NCBI GenBank assembly: GCA_973895155.1
Contig: OZ316891.1
Coordinates: 9,238,001-9,302,000, forward strand
Direction: 5' to 3'
DNA length: 64,000 bases
From: Marsupella aquatica
Lineage: Eukaryota > Marchantiophyta
Each line of letters begins with the position of its first letter. Position 1 is the stretch's first letter. Below the pieces are notes generated by a model. The model did no database searches and was not told the DNA's origin. It saw nothing but the letters and a program-made list of their open reading frames with translations. This document shows positions 33,901 to 46,857 of this stretch, in pieces. The translations under genes and the position numbers were made by a program.

Positions 33901-36900
33901 TCTCTGCCCAACTTGAATTATTTCACTCAATTTCCTGACATGTATATTAGGAATAATGTTCATGTTGTATATTAACCCTGAACAATTCTGGATTGTTCTG
34001 TGACCGGAGCCAGATGATTTCCAGAGATAGTACCTATGCAATGCATGTCCTCTGGATGGAGATTCATTTCTATTTTCTACAATGGGAATGATCGTTTTTG
34101 GTGCTGGAAATTGACAATAGGTAAGATGGGGACAGCGCCCTGATGGAATATGCTTGGTAGTAGGAAGTTGTGCACACGGGTTTGAAAGTAACACCACTAG
34201 CGATGTCATTTTCACGACCACGCCGGTGACTGAGATTGGTAACTCTAAGCTTCAATATTTTTTCGAGGTAACTTCTTCATTCTGTTAAATAACTTTCACT
34301 CGCAAGGCGTTTCAGTCATGGCCATTTATGTTTTGAATCATTTTGTTTGTAGACAAGCAGACATGATTGCTAACCAAGTTGAGCACCTATGGATACAGGC
34401 CTTTCCGGCAGGCTCTGGACCCAAAGATAGGACCACCTATCTTTTCACATACATAGATGCAACACCTAGTCGTCCTTCTTTGGAAGAGTTACTGGAGGCA
34501 TATTGGGATCTCATGCCCAACTATCAGGTATTCTAGAACAGCATTCACTTCCTGATCCATTTGCAACTGCTTCGAAGTCGGGATGCATGTATGCCTGATG
34601 CTCGGTTCTCTGCAACTTCCAACAGAAGCTCCCTTGTCTATAGTATTGTGGTTTGAGAACATAGTCTAGGAGCTTCATAAAATGCCTGGACTTTCGTCAG
34701 TGAGTAGAAATGTGGAACTACTTCGTTTGTTCAGTACTAGAAGCCGACTGGCGGAATTCACTTAGCTTTTCTAAGGGCCGTACCAGAGCAGTACAATATT
34801 TTTAGGAAACTAAGTTTGTTATGGTTGTGCACAGGGTGTGAAACTGGAGGATCTGAAATTCCTACAAGTGTTACATGGTTGCTTTCCTACATATCGGAAA
34901 AGGTTAGCGTCAGGCTATGAACTTCAATAACTTCAAGTGATCATTAGAAATCTAATTTGTGCTCATCCTGGTTACTTATCACTTCCTGGATTCATGTCTA
35001 GAATGTCAGGTTCCAATTCCGGCACCTGTTTTTGGGTCTTGTCATGCAAGATGATGATGTAAATTTGATACCAATTATTTCCCAGGCTGGTCTTGCAAGT
35101 ATTTGTAAGTTCCCCGTGGTTGTTGTTGCTAGTTTAAAATAGGAAAAGCTGAGAATGGTAGTTGACGATACCTCTGCTTTAGTTTTGTTGATATTTGAAA
35201 GGCCCCTCTCTCCATTAAACTCTGCTACTTGCCATTTTAAACTCGATATGGATCATAGATATCCAGGTTCCTTAGGTTGTTAAGTCAACAGTGTGTTTGT
35301 GTCCAATGAATATTTTCTGGAGCAGTCAGTTATTCACTTATGTCTAATATTGTCTAAAAATGGCGAATCAGAGCATAGTTTTTCTTCATGTTTGTTGTGA
35401 CGGATACGTTCCAGCAAATGCAACGAGTGATCTCTCTATATCATCTGCCCTGAATTCAAGTTTTTGTACAGCAACATAAGATTCTGACAAAACCGACTTG
35501 GAACATTGCAGCCCTTTGCCTTCATCTTTTGATCGTGTCCTGCAGGTAACTATTGCCTCGGAAACTTTAGTGGATGCAACATTGTATTGGGAACAAGCTC
35601 TTGTGTCAATCGCAGTTTTATATCTCTCCAGTTGCTGAAAATAACCCCAAGGCCTTCCAACGTGCAGATAGGTGATGCAAGTGGGATTCAATCACCTCTA
35701 TCGTTTGGTGGCTTTGGCAGTCTTACTCGACATTTGCATAGACTCACCGATGGTACTCTCCAGGGCCTAACTTGCTTCCACTTGGTGTTACTTTTCTTGT
35801 TGGACAAGCAGTTGTAAACGTCTTTGAAAGGTCTTACAATCACGTCCATGTCGAATTTTGAAAATTTCCTTCAAGTTGTGCCCATTCCGTCTTGGATGTT
35901 TACATGATCTACCCGAATTGATTTGTAGTTGCAACTCTATTTTGCAGGACTCGTTGATGCTCTTGACGGAAACTTCCTGGATAGAAAGAGCCTCTCTCTT
36001 CTTAATCCGTACATGGTAATAAGGTAGCCTTTGAAATGATCATGAAAACGTGTGATGTAGCTACTGATTTTGGCGTGACAAAGGCCCTTCTTACACATTC
36101 CAAAATTGCTAGTGTCTCTAATATTCTGCCTTCCTGTGAGAGCATCCTTGATTTTATTTATTTATTCCTTTCTGCTAACTCCATGTACAAAATTAGGCTC
36201 AGTCAAAAATCCCGTACCACCAACCCGAGATTGTTTAAAATGTTTCGCAGCCCAATTTGAGCGGAGCTTGGCTTCTACAAAGGTCCATGTCTGTGCCACC
36301 AGGAGGGAATCCACCACCGGACTTCATAAATGACCTTCTCTCGACAAACTTCAAGTCTATGGAGGTATGTTGGAAAGGTCCACTTGGATTCCTAAAATTA
36401 TTACTTATTTGTACAATTCTATATCTATACTCTCATCTGATTTGCTTCTGATTTCTGGATGATGAGGTTTTCTCACTCTAACTGTACCTAATATGTATGC
36501 TTGGTCACAAGTTGTATCCTCCGAGACTGACTTCTTAATGTTCTCAGAGACTTGGGGATCCTGTTCTGCGGCCCTTCTTACAGGTTTGTTTCAAATAATT
36601 TCTGGAATGGAATTTGTTGGACTTGAGGGGGAGAGATAGTCAGTTTCTGATCACAGATGATCTAATCCTTTCCCAGTCGTTCTCCAACTGTTCTATCAGT
36701 CTCCTGTTGAATTTCATGGAGTGGTGAAACTGGCAAATGTTTCTACTGTGCATGTAGTTCTTACTTCTCGAATATTTGAAGGGAAACCCAACCCCCAGCT
36801 GCCCCTACCCATATATTCAAGTGTGTCCGTGACAGTTTTTCGGAAATCTAGTCGAGCGAGAGTACGCGTTCTCAATATTAGAATTTTTGTCGTGTGACGA

Positions 36901-37816
36901 ACAGGATATTGTCCAGTTTGGTCCTTTGGCTCGAACTATGGGCTCTATGATGGTGCGCAATCCCAGGATCTTGCCAACTATTTTCGGGCAGGTTGTTAAA
37001 TCTTTCGCACCTCTCCCTCATTCTCTGGCGTGGAATGGTTCTAGCTCAAAGACTACAGCAGACGCTATACGAATACAGTTTTTCGTGTTCAAGAAGTTTT
37101 CAGATTTGGTTATCTTCTTGGTTCTACATGTTGTTGCTTTGAATATTTTTTATCGAAATGTTTTGTGCTGTCATTGATTATATAATTGGTAACTCATTAT
37201 TCCTATGTCTACTAGGAAGTGCATCAAGTTCGTGATGTTCAGGCTTTAAGAAAAACATCTTTACACTCATATGCTTTGCTGAACACAAGCACACACACTG
37301 TACACTGCTAATTGGATGGCCCGTGTTGAATGAATTCCTTCCTCCAGGTTGGGTTGGTGCCATTGTTTGACTGGCTTATCCACTTTGTTGCATTGGGCTG
37401 GTACACATTTCTTGCAGCTGTGGTTTCACCAAGACTACGGTAAATAAGCAGTGGATTTAAGTATACCTCGTTGTCATTTAGAGTCCCCGAAAGCCAATTA
37501 GCTTTAGCATGGATGTTTTTGCCTTGTTGCGATTCTATGTGTCATATTATGAGTGTTGCATGTGGGAAGTAGGCAGGACGGATTGGGATTGCCGTGCACT
37601 GTTTCCCTGGACAATGTTTTGATCAAAATTGCCACCTTGAGGGTGGTGTCTTGGTTTCTCAGATTAGAGATACCCATTGACAAAAATGAACTGTCTTTGG
37701 CTCTTAGGACATGGGTGAATGGCCTCAACAAGCATCAACAATTTATCTGGAAGCGACGATTTGAGGCGTGGGAATATGGGTCTGGTTTAGATTACACTAA
37801 TTTATTGGAATCATAG
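30961..37816 (+). CDS. Plant FAD/NAD(P)-binding oxidoreductase, probably plastid-targeted
   Basis: Conserved exons, all in phase: 31718(or ATG 31727)-31964, 32479-32687, 32946-33053, 33379-33443, 33563-33668, 33802-33885, 34121-34267, 34399-34527, 34835-34902, 35512-35545, 35668-35752, 35948-36015, 36251-36364, 36548-36583, 36905-36991, 37348-37439, 37708-37816 (TAG). A possible first exon 30961-31257 is Ser/Arg-rich, like a transit peptide; its donor (GTGCTC) is weak. YDAVVCGGTLGVFVATAL is a Rossmann FAD-binding motif, with VERG at the end of the second strand. Family phrases include QEWNISRKEL, NLGVSPAKLIEIVKQRF, AFPAGSGPKDRTTY, GDASGIQSPLSFGGFGSL and FEAWEYGSGLDY. A hydrophobic segment (VPLFDWLIHFVALGWYTFL) near the C-terminus could anchor it to membrane. 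Substrate is unknown. Body is secure; the first two exons are tentative. Confidence 0.88.
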
Positions 37817-38728
37817 TTTGTGAGGTAAATTTCCGGTGTAAAAATGCTTTTAGGGTTAGAGAATGACTCTTCGCATCAGGAAATCTGTTGATCATGAATT
37901 TCATCTCTTGCACTGAGTCCAGTGGCCACTAAGTATGTATGTCAGCACTGAGCCTAGATGTTAGATACAAATAGAGTTAGTGGTCTCTTTCTATGTAGCT
38001 CTAGTGTACAACATAAAATATCACGAATTGAGACTTTTACGCCACTACTCCAGTGCCAACAGTGTCGCCAAGAGCTCTTGAGCACAAGTACTATGCATTC
38101 TGGCTATCAAATTTTCGTTTGTACTATTCTAGCACTGTCATAAGAACTTTTTGGACTGTGTGTCCGTTGGTGAGTATCCCATCCAACGTCCACCTCACTC
38201 CATTGTGGAGCGTATTCTCATTATTGTCACCAAAAGTTTTCTAAACCAGTTGGTCGAACATTTGAATCATACTCAGCTTGCCATCCTACATTGAGAGGAT
38301 GACTGCGCTGGCATGTAGTTTCAAGGGTGTTGTACTCAATAACTACACAAAAGTAGGTTGTAGTGGTCACAGATAGTGACTCAAACATTTAATCCAGGAG
38401 ACGTTATGGAGCATTAAGCTTTTGCTCAAAATCATATGATAAGAACAGACCGAAGTGCAAGGAAACGAAGTTCTTACGTGAGTGTGCCAGGTGGTAAGGA
38501 CATGAAAGGTGCGGTACATTCCACGTATACTGAAGTACAAGACTAGGCGTCTAGGCACCACCATACTCCAGATAAGCCCCAACCTGACTTGCAAGTCAAA
38601 AGCAGCCCAAATAGCACAATGACTATATCGATGACTTGCATACAACGGTATGGAAGATCTCCTGTACATAGAGAATTCAGGAGAAGTCATTCTTTAGAGG
38701 AATATCTCAGTTGTAACATACAGATGAT

Positions 38729-39000
38729 AGCAAAGATTTTGGGTCTTTGTCCATTCTATCGGGAAAATATCTAACGTTGACACCGACTTCAGTGCATATT
38801 TGGAAGAGCACAAATTCTCCAAAGTGTATTCAAGCCATGGAGAGTTGGAGAGGTGGAATTCAGCCGTGAAATCGCTGTCTGATAAGGCCAAACAAATCAT
38901 TCATGAGTTTCAGCTGGTAAAATGCAACAAGAAAAAGAACAAAGCCAAAAATGGGATAGCCCATCAAGACATGATACAATTGAAGGGCCATATAACATGA
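38729..39000 (+). pseudogene. Unidentified coding-like fragment
   Basis: An open frame without an upstream ATG reads FWVFVHSIGKISNVDTDFSA and continues through ELERWNSAVKSLSDKAKQII to a Lys/Asn-rich tail, then a stop. A second frame continues the protein-like sequence (EGPYNMSPEDIHQPS) immediately after, as if a frameshift intervened. Composition is protein-like, but I cannot name the family. A transposon-derived fragment is the simplest reading. Confidence 0.25.
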
Positions 39001-40164
39001 GCCCGGAGGACATCCACCAACCGAGCAAAAGAAATGTGTGCTCAAAGAAAGCATCATGAGTAGAGTTGAGAAAATGCCAGTGCTCGTTCAGGTCTCTTCG
39101 TCATTGACCTTCATTTTCCAAGGAAGACAAAAAGCTCGGCTAAATGGCCGAAAGTAGTTTACATGTTTCTCCATATACATTTCTTACCACACTATCCCAT
39201 CCACTCCCAATAAACTTTCGAACAGAAGCAATTTGAATCAAGTCACCAGGGTGAGGGGTTAGTGTACGAGATCCCAAATTTGCAGAGCACATAGGTCCAA
39301 CAAAATCATAAGGACATAGGTCCAACCTTGGCTTTTCACCATACATTATATGTACGAAACTGTCCTTATGTGACCACATGTTGGTCTTCTTTACACCAAA
39401 GGACCAGTTAGGGAAGGAGATCTACTATGCAGAATTTTGAGATCCACCTCTAAACCGTTCCTATTTTTTATTTTATGTCTAAGCATTCTGGCTTTGAATA
39501 ACTACACAATTTTGTCCAATACCTACTTTCTATATCATTAGTGATGTGTGCCCTTCACAGAGTAAAAAGAAGCGCATGTACATTTTTTTAACCTAAAAAG
39601 CGGGCTTAAGTGAAAACTGTGTCATTTTTCAAAATCAAAACGCTTAGACATGAGAAACCAGTTCTCATGGTAGTCTTGATGTATAACGAAACTCCTCAAG
39701 AAACAACTCCTCCATGAATTGACTCGAAAGACATATGAGCCGTAAGTACTTGCAAGTACAATCATGAGAGTAGATATTGGCTCACTCTTATATAATTGTC
39801 TTTCATTATGTTTTGTCACTCCATGGAGGAGTATTGTATCGAGACAAATTTACACATGCTCTTTCCAGATCTTTGAATTGGTTTTGTAAACGGGGGCAAT
39901 ACTGACATATATGTCTGAAAATCTCACTCCTCCATAGGGGACATAATTAAGTGACAGGTGACTGACTACGATGACAGCATCAATTGGAGGGGAAATGCGG
40001 TACTCGAGCGGTTTCTCAAACCGAGACGAAATTGTTTAGAAGGCTTGGCTTGAAAATAAGCGCCGGAAGCCTAAGATGGCAGAGCACTGGCAAATAGGAG
40101 CAGAAGGGTTGAAGTCCGTGAACTGCAAAAGTGTCTAAGCAGAAGTACACATTCCATCACGTCA

Positions 40165-40545
40165 ATATAGGTGCAATTTAGTGTCCACGGGAACAGACAG
40201 ACAAAAAAGTTACAAAGACTCCCACATGCAACGGCGACCAGGCCGATGAATAAAATGTAAGAACTGTCATCTCCATGATGTCCAGCTTCGGACAACAAAT
40301 CAAAGCTCGGCGGTGATCGACAACCAGGGCCTCCTTGGAGAGGGACATGAGGCACAAACGGGCTAAAAGAACACACATAAGTATGGGTGAAATTTACTGT
40401 CCCCGGGAACGGACAGACGACAAAGTTAAAAGTAATCCCAATGCAACAAAGACCAGGCTGACGAATAAATTGTAAGAATGTCAGTCATCTTCATGATGTC
40501 CAGCTGACTCACATAGCACACACAACAACTTCAAAGCTCGTCTTG
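40165..40545. repeat. Diverged direct duplication, 216-bp spacing
   Basis: Blocks starting near 40165 and 40381 share GGTG(C/A)AATTTA(G/C)TGTCC, CGGGAAC(A/G)GACAGAC, GACCAGGC(C/T)GA and CATGATGTCCAGCT. Confidence 0.8.
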
Positions 40546-41648
40546 GGCTGCACACGGAAGGACGTATGTCTTAACCTCAGCCGTCCAATCAGACCACAGC
40601 ACAGCAAAGAACGGAACTACCTAAGCTCCGAACCGACAGCAGAAAATCTGAAAATTTGTCACGGTTCCGTATAATGCTTTATAAGTACAACCAAGATAGA
40701 GCCCGAATCATCAAAGCCTATACAGCAGAATGACCGCATTTCCCGTCAGCCTGCCAAGCCACAGGTATTGACCGATCAATTCACGCGAATTCTTGCAATA
40801 CAAAGCGTCACGCACTCAGGGTGCAATAATTCTTCAATGAATCCTAACAGCTCTAGTCATTAGAGAAACCGATAGCGGGAATGGGAAGCAAACGAAGAGA
40901 CGAAACACCAGCACGAAACAAAATCGACCCAAAACGATCGTGCATGCAACAATCCCGCCCGACTCAGCAGATCTGAGAAATAGAGACGAACAAAGAAGGC
41001 TAGAATTTCTCAAGCAAGTCCTGCCGCGAGTGTCTTCATGACTGTCACAACTCGCCTCTCCTTCAACCCCCACCTACAATACAGTTGTATTTGCGCTGTA
41101 GGTACTTGCTAATTCCACCCCCACCTAGAAGACAATGTGCACTGCAGCCATTTCTGAAGGTACTTGTTGCTTCCATAATCGTTATAGGTGAGTTTTTCCT
41201 GACAAGGCAAGAACTCGTGATGGGTAACCTTTTTAAGGACAACTATTAAGTAATGTAAACTAAGGAGGCTAGCTACTGTAGCTCTGGGCAGGATTCTAGA
41301 CTGAAGCTATTCTCAAACTCCGAGTGTTCTAGCAAATAGTTTAAATCTGACCAGGTTCAAATCAGGTTAAGTTGGAGGTTTGATTCTAGTCACACTAGGG
41401 CGTCTCAAACCTTGGAGTTGCGGGAAAAAATGACGCCTGGAACTATCAGTTTTGGTCACGGTTCAGCAGTGTGCGACACGGAGTTTTGTGTCCACCACTT
41501 TTTTCCCAGGACTCCTTCGCTGACCACGACCGGAGACAGCAACGCGACATTTGATATGCCCTACTGGAGAACATCTACTTTGGTCTACTGGATGCGCCAC
41601 TTATGACTTGTTTTTTCACTTCTCCCGGGCCTTCTCCTCTCTCTTGCA

Positions 41649-41883
41649 TTCAGGACTTGGAATGTTTCTTAAACCACAAGTGCTCCTATAAAGGGCTACG
41701 GGTGGTTTCATTTTCACTAGCAATGAACTTGAGCTCTCATTATAAAGCTTACGTTCAGGACTTGGAGTGTTTATTAAATCACAAGTGTTCCTATAAAGGG
41801 CTACTGGTGGGTTCAGTTTCACTAGGAATGAGCTTGAGCTCTCACTATAAAGTGCGCAAGTTCAGGAATGAGCTTGAGCTCCA
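41649..41883. repeat. 105-bp tandem repeat, two copies plus a partial third
   Basis: Units at 41649 and 41754 share TTCAGGACTTGGA(A/G)TGTTT, CTATAAAGGGCTAC and GAGCTCTCA(T/C)TATAAAG. A truncated third unit follows at about 41859. Confidence 0.92.
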
Positions 41884-42949
41884 CCTTTTATGGTGAATAT
41901 ACTGTTCACCACTAGACAAGAATGAGCATAAGGAGGAGGCAGTGAATGGGGCCTCTATATGGGCAGGTGTCAGTGTTTTAAGATGTCCCAGAGTAAAGGA
42001 TACTGAATCATTGTGTCACTCTGGTTTGAAGTGCAATTGTTTGTTCTCTCTCTAATTCACACTTGCCATAACCACCCTGCTCCCATAACCAAAGGAACCA
42101 GCCTACATGAGGGCCCTGAAAGCCAAGTGGAAGGCCTGATGAGCCTTCCACTCCAAAGTTGAACTCAAGGGCTATTGACTGAAGTCAACATATATTGGCT
42201 GAGATTGTTTCCAAGAAGTGCAGAGATTTGAGAGTAATTGGGGTCAGCCAGCCTTGAGGGCTGATGAAATAGAACTCTAATGCTTACTTTGTGCTTATTA
42301 TAGGGTTACAAGCTAGCAACCCAGCCCATGTCCACTGTTATCCTGTACTAAGCGCCTCATCATAGGGCCAGGTTGAAATCATGTTGTTGGGAGCTTGGGA
42401 GGTGGGGTTTGACCCCGAGTAGGATAACACTGTGGGGTGTGATAAGTTGGTTGGGCTATGGTAGTTCTGGGTTTAAATCCTTGCGTTTGATGCTTGGGTG
42501 GAGTCTGCCAAGGAGTGTACGGGGAGATAATGGCCCGTTAGGGGCAAGTTCAAATCCTGGCGTTGGAAGCTTGGGTGAGGCAAGAGGGTGAGGTTGACTC
42601 AGACTAGTAGATTAGCACTTTATTGATCTATTTGAGACCAATTTTTTATAAGAGTCTAGCATTGGGCAAACTATCCAGTCCATTTGGCAGCCAGGCCTCT
42701 GGTGATAGAACTGGGCCCAATGGGCTCTCCGCCCATACCATACACACATACACTGAGTACTTTTGGTAGCACAAGACCACAGAAGGTCCAACATCATCAG
42801 TGACTGACGTTATTCCATCACAGGTACAATCCACAAATTGGACGGTCATTTCAGTTGGGATAACATGTATCTGTCTGGCCCGGCACATATGGAGCACATG
42901 ACTGCCAGCCTAATAGGAATTTTGGCAGGGCCAACACTCAACTTTAGTG

Positions 42950-43560
42950 AAAGCAAGGCCATGTTCAAAAAATTAAAATTTTGGACAGCAGACTGATAAC
43001 ATCATTTTTGCAATGGGCTGCCCTTTTCCTGGACGAGTGGGAATGCTCTTACAAGATGCATACTTGTGGCTTTCACCAAAGCAAACGAGAGGGACATTTC
43101 TTGTTCTAAAAATGAACTCCAGACCATAAATATTTTGAAATAAAGCTCAATAAATGCAGACCCCTTGAATGAAGGAGCCAAATGGAAATATTTGGACCAC
43201 ATCCATAAATAGGTGGTCCACAATTCTACACAAAAAATGACTCCACTTATCAGCATTTCTTGGGCTGCCTGGGTCTTGGGCACACTGCTTACTTCAAAAG
43301 ATTAGAGTATGTACCTGCATGGGTCCTTGAAAGCCACATGTAGCTGTGTCATTACACATGTCATTACACATAAGCCACATGTAGCTGTGTCATTACACAT
43401 GTCATTACACAGTCCAGATTTTATATAGGATGGAATAAGTACCCACATCTTTTAAAACTGCCCTTAGATTTTTGCTTGCCATGTAGGATAGGTAGACACC
43501 ATTCTTTTATGCATGGGCCCCATAAGCTTTTCTTCAGTAGTGAAAAATCAGGGAATTTTA
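42950..43560. repeat. Dispersed repeat family, copy B
   Basis: Colinear with 24.24-24.85 kb through the landmarks CAATAAATGCAGACC/CAATAGATGCAAATGG, ATTCTACACAAAA and CTTGCCATGTAGGAT. An inserted 41-bp tandem pair (43333-43412, GCCACATGTAGCTGTGTCAT) distinguishes this copy. Confidence 0.7.
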
Positions 43561-45367
43561 CCCCATCTAAAAAGTCTCTATCACTATTGGCTACAATTTG
43601 CCCGACCTTTTTGTCTTCATTGTTAGAATTGGGGTGACAAATCCCTGGAAAGTCATTTATGGCACTGTCAGGCTGTTCTTGCCTGTTGCCTGAGTTGGGG
43701 GCACATGCTGTCAATATATATACCAAGAATGGGATCTATATATCTGTCCAACAGGCTATGGATATTGTGATAGACCATATTGATGGGGAGGCAGAGGAGT
43801 TGTGTTTGAAACCAGTTTGAGGTGCAATCCTTTTTACACAAACTCCACCCAGAAATGGGATTCAGACTAAACTCTTGACACTTTGAAGAAAAATGCTGAT
43901 TGTTCAGTTTTAAAGTGCAGCAGACTGGCAGTGGACTGTCCAAATGCCATCAATGACTTTCCAGGGACTCGCCTTGCTGAATACTGTTAGCCAGTTTCCC
44001 AATAGCCATTGAGTCCATTAGCTGGGATTCAATAGGATCTTATATGTATCCAGACAAATAGGAAAATTAGGTGAGGAACACTCTTAGCATCTTCTCCTTC
44101 ACAGAAAGTGACATTCATCACTTTAGGAAAAAGGAAAAACTTTTAAAATCACCCTGGCCCAAGTTCTTGTAAAGATAGTTACACTAGAGTTGTTCCATTC
44201 ATTATACATTCCAAATTTAAGAGTGAATAAAGCAATAAGACCACATTTCTTTGGAAAAGTCAACTAACTCATTACACATTCCAAATTTACACTCATTATA
44301 ATTTCCAAATCAGTTAAATAATGTAAGTGGGAATAAAAATAAACAATGAGACAGATTTCTTGTAAATTCAATTTCACTCATTATAGGGCCAATGTTTAAA
44401 TATCATGCGGAATAAAAAAGAAACTTGATACTTGATTTCTTGTAAAGTCAATTTGTCTTATTATTACACAGTCAAGAATAAATCTGAAAGGGAATAACAA
44501 AGAAGGTACTAACCCGAGTCTCCTAAATACACCTTACACAACCTATACAGTCTAATCATTCTAAGTGCAAAATCCATAATTGCAAACCTAGGTATGTGCA
44601 AGTCATCCTCTTTCCCCCTATCTTGCATGGAGTTGCACTTTCTGCATCGTTTCTAAGTCACAAGTCTGTTCACTTAACAAAGGAATGTAAGGTATGCACA
44701 CTTTAGGGGGTTTGCACTTATCAAAATGTGTAAACCTTGATATATGATTTAGTGTACATCGGATACTTTAGATCTAGAGTTACTATATAATTGCAATTAA
44801 TGAAGCCATAATCAGATGTTTGGTTATGATTAGATGTTCATTATTTATATCAGCTGGACTTAGTTGGTGAATTTAAATTCATTATTATGAAGCTACTCAC
44901 TTGGGAGATAGGAAGAGATGAGTCTTTGGAGACTCGTTATGGTCAATAGATTTAGAGTTCAGTTTCTCTTGTGTGTTAAAATGGACATAACTTTTGCTTA
45001 AACAAACCAAATATTTCCCGTGTCTATTTACTGGTGTATCCAATGTATCATACATTTATGCATGCTATTTTCTGAGTAACTAGCCCCGACTACCCATTAT
45101 TTGTATGTGAATTATAGCGGAGAGGACAATAAAAGTGTCACCAAAGTATATTTTATATTCACATTCTTTGAATATTAATGAAATGATAAAATATTATCAT
45201 GCATGTCATAATTTTAATACTAATATATAACATATCATTCTTCTCTCTATATACATTATCTTTAAATTTTATGCACATATGTTATGGTGGGGCCATAGAG
45301 TACATGCTTGTAAATGAAAATTAGAACAAAAAGCATGTAGGATAATTATCATTTGACATACATCATA

Positions 45368-45611
45368 GTCATAAGTCTTCTCATTCACATGGTGGGTCAT
45401 GGAGTCACATTCTAGAGGTTTCACTCTAGAAACGTAGCTTCCCACTCTAACTTGTACTTTCACTCTAGAAACCTAACCCCCAACTCTAAGTCATAAGTCT
45501 TCTCATTCACATGGTAGGCCATGGAGTCACATTCTAGAGGTTTCACTCTATAAACCTAGCCTCCAACTCTAACATACTTTCACTCTAGAAACATAGCCAG
45601 CCCCCAACTCT
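45368..45611. repeat. 122-bp tandem repeat, two copies
   Basis: Units starting at 45368 and 45490 share GTCATAAGTCTTCTCATTC, CATGGAGTCACATTCTAGAG and TTTCACTCTA(G/T)AAAC. The TTTCACTCTAGAAAC..CCAACTCTAAC element also repeats within each unit. Confidence 0.92.
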
Positions 45612-45700
45612 AACTTGTACCTGGCAGTGTCATTTTAATCAATAGATGGATCATTCCGAAAGTGTGCACTTAGAGAGTCTACTAGTGTACTTTAGTCTTA

Positions 45701-46857
45701 GAGTGAACTCATGGAGTAAATGTACACTCGCTTTCTAGCCGTGCAACAACAGCTTCGACGACGTGTGTTGATGTCGCTGCCTACTTAAATGCTGCCTCAC
45801 ATACCGAGAGCGCCTCCGGGAATGGATTGTCAGCAGCATTCAATATTCTTGCAATGCTCAACCCACCCAATACCTTGCTTCCCCGTGCCTCCTATCGATC
45901 CGCTTCTGCCTTCATCTTTTTGTTTGTTTGGTGGGAGCGGGTCAAAAACTTCATAGCAAAATAATAGTATATTATCGGGAACAACCAGCTCTCGGTTTCT
46001 TCATTCTTAGAAGGGATCGCCCAGCGTTTGCCTTCATTTAATTCACGGCCGCACTCGCCACCCAATTCGTCCCATGCACTGATCGACAGTCTTGATTCCA
46101 GAAAATCAATTCAGGCTATGGGCTCAAAACGAGAGCTCAGACTATGGGCTCAAAAAACGAGCTAAGAATGTGGAGGCACCGAAAAGAAGAATGGTGCGCT
46201 CTGTCCCCTGCCTGCCCTGTTCCCCAAGGCCATGATCCGAGTGTGTGGTGTGGGGAGCCTGAGTGGTTTATGGAGCTCATTCTGATTTTAGTGGTGTGTG
46301 GAATAAAGAATTCTTCCGAGGTGAAAGGAAAAGAAGAACTTACGGCTCGCAGAAAAGGATTGTAATTGTGGGGGAGTGAAATTCTTTGGTTTTTCGTTGT
46401 AAACGATCGTACAGAAATCTGTTTGTGTTGACGTTGTATTAATGACTACTGGATGGGCCGGTGCGAATGTACGAGAGAGATTCACAAAGTTGATAATGTC
46501 GTTTCGCTCTCGGCCTTCTCTTGATCATTATGAGATGGTGACCACGGAGTGTACCTTGCTTGATGTCCGGTCTCGTTGCTATTATTTCACCAAATTCCCC
46601 CGCTCACTGGCATAATCTCACTAGCTGGCTTGCCTTATAGCTGGTCTGGACCATGTCGATTATTCGATCCACCTGAATGTTGTTCGTCTGATGATGATAC
46701 CCGTCTCCACTTTAGTGACTTCTTTTGTCCATGAGAGCCTGAGAAAAAGGTTTGGACACACTATGAACGCGTGATCGGCAAGTGACTCGCGGCTATCTAT
46801 CGACATCCACCTTCAATTCTTGCATTGGAGGAACCGAATTCTCGAACTCATCAACAA
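45701..46857 (+). promoter_or_regulatory. Presumed promoter and 5' leader of the SDR gene
   Basis: No coding sequence of its own is recognised. The interval separates the repeat-rich DNA from the ATG at 46858. It includes a small direct duplication (GGGCTCAAAA.CGAGCT near 46120 and 46147). I cannot place a transcription start. Confidence 0.35.

Larger units (their letters stand above)
37817..45700. other. 8-kb gene-free, repeat-rich interval
   Basis: No intact gene is recognised. Contents: a coding-like fragment (38729-39000), the 216-bp duplication (40.16-40.55 kb), 105-bp tandem units (41.65-41.88 kb), degenerate sequence at 42.36-42.60 kb with TTCAAATCC boxes reminiscent of tRNA-derived SINEs, dispersed repeat copy B (42.95-43.56 kb), a 41-bp tandem pair (43333-43412), AT-rich CATTACACATTCCAAATTTA-type repeats (44.2-44.5 kb), and the 122-bp pair at 45.37 kb. 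Confidence 0.5.

Noticed and set aside
39140-39379. Minus-strand frame with MYGEKPRLDL, considered as a retrotransposon integrase tail
   Set aside because: Only one short phrase is suggestive; no integrase or reverse-transcriptase core is nearby.
42360-42610. Possible tRNA gene, because of TTCAAATCC and TTTAAATCC B-box-like motifs
   Set aside because: T-arm stems do not pair and no acceptor or anticodon arm can be built; at most it is a SINE-like relic.
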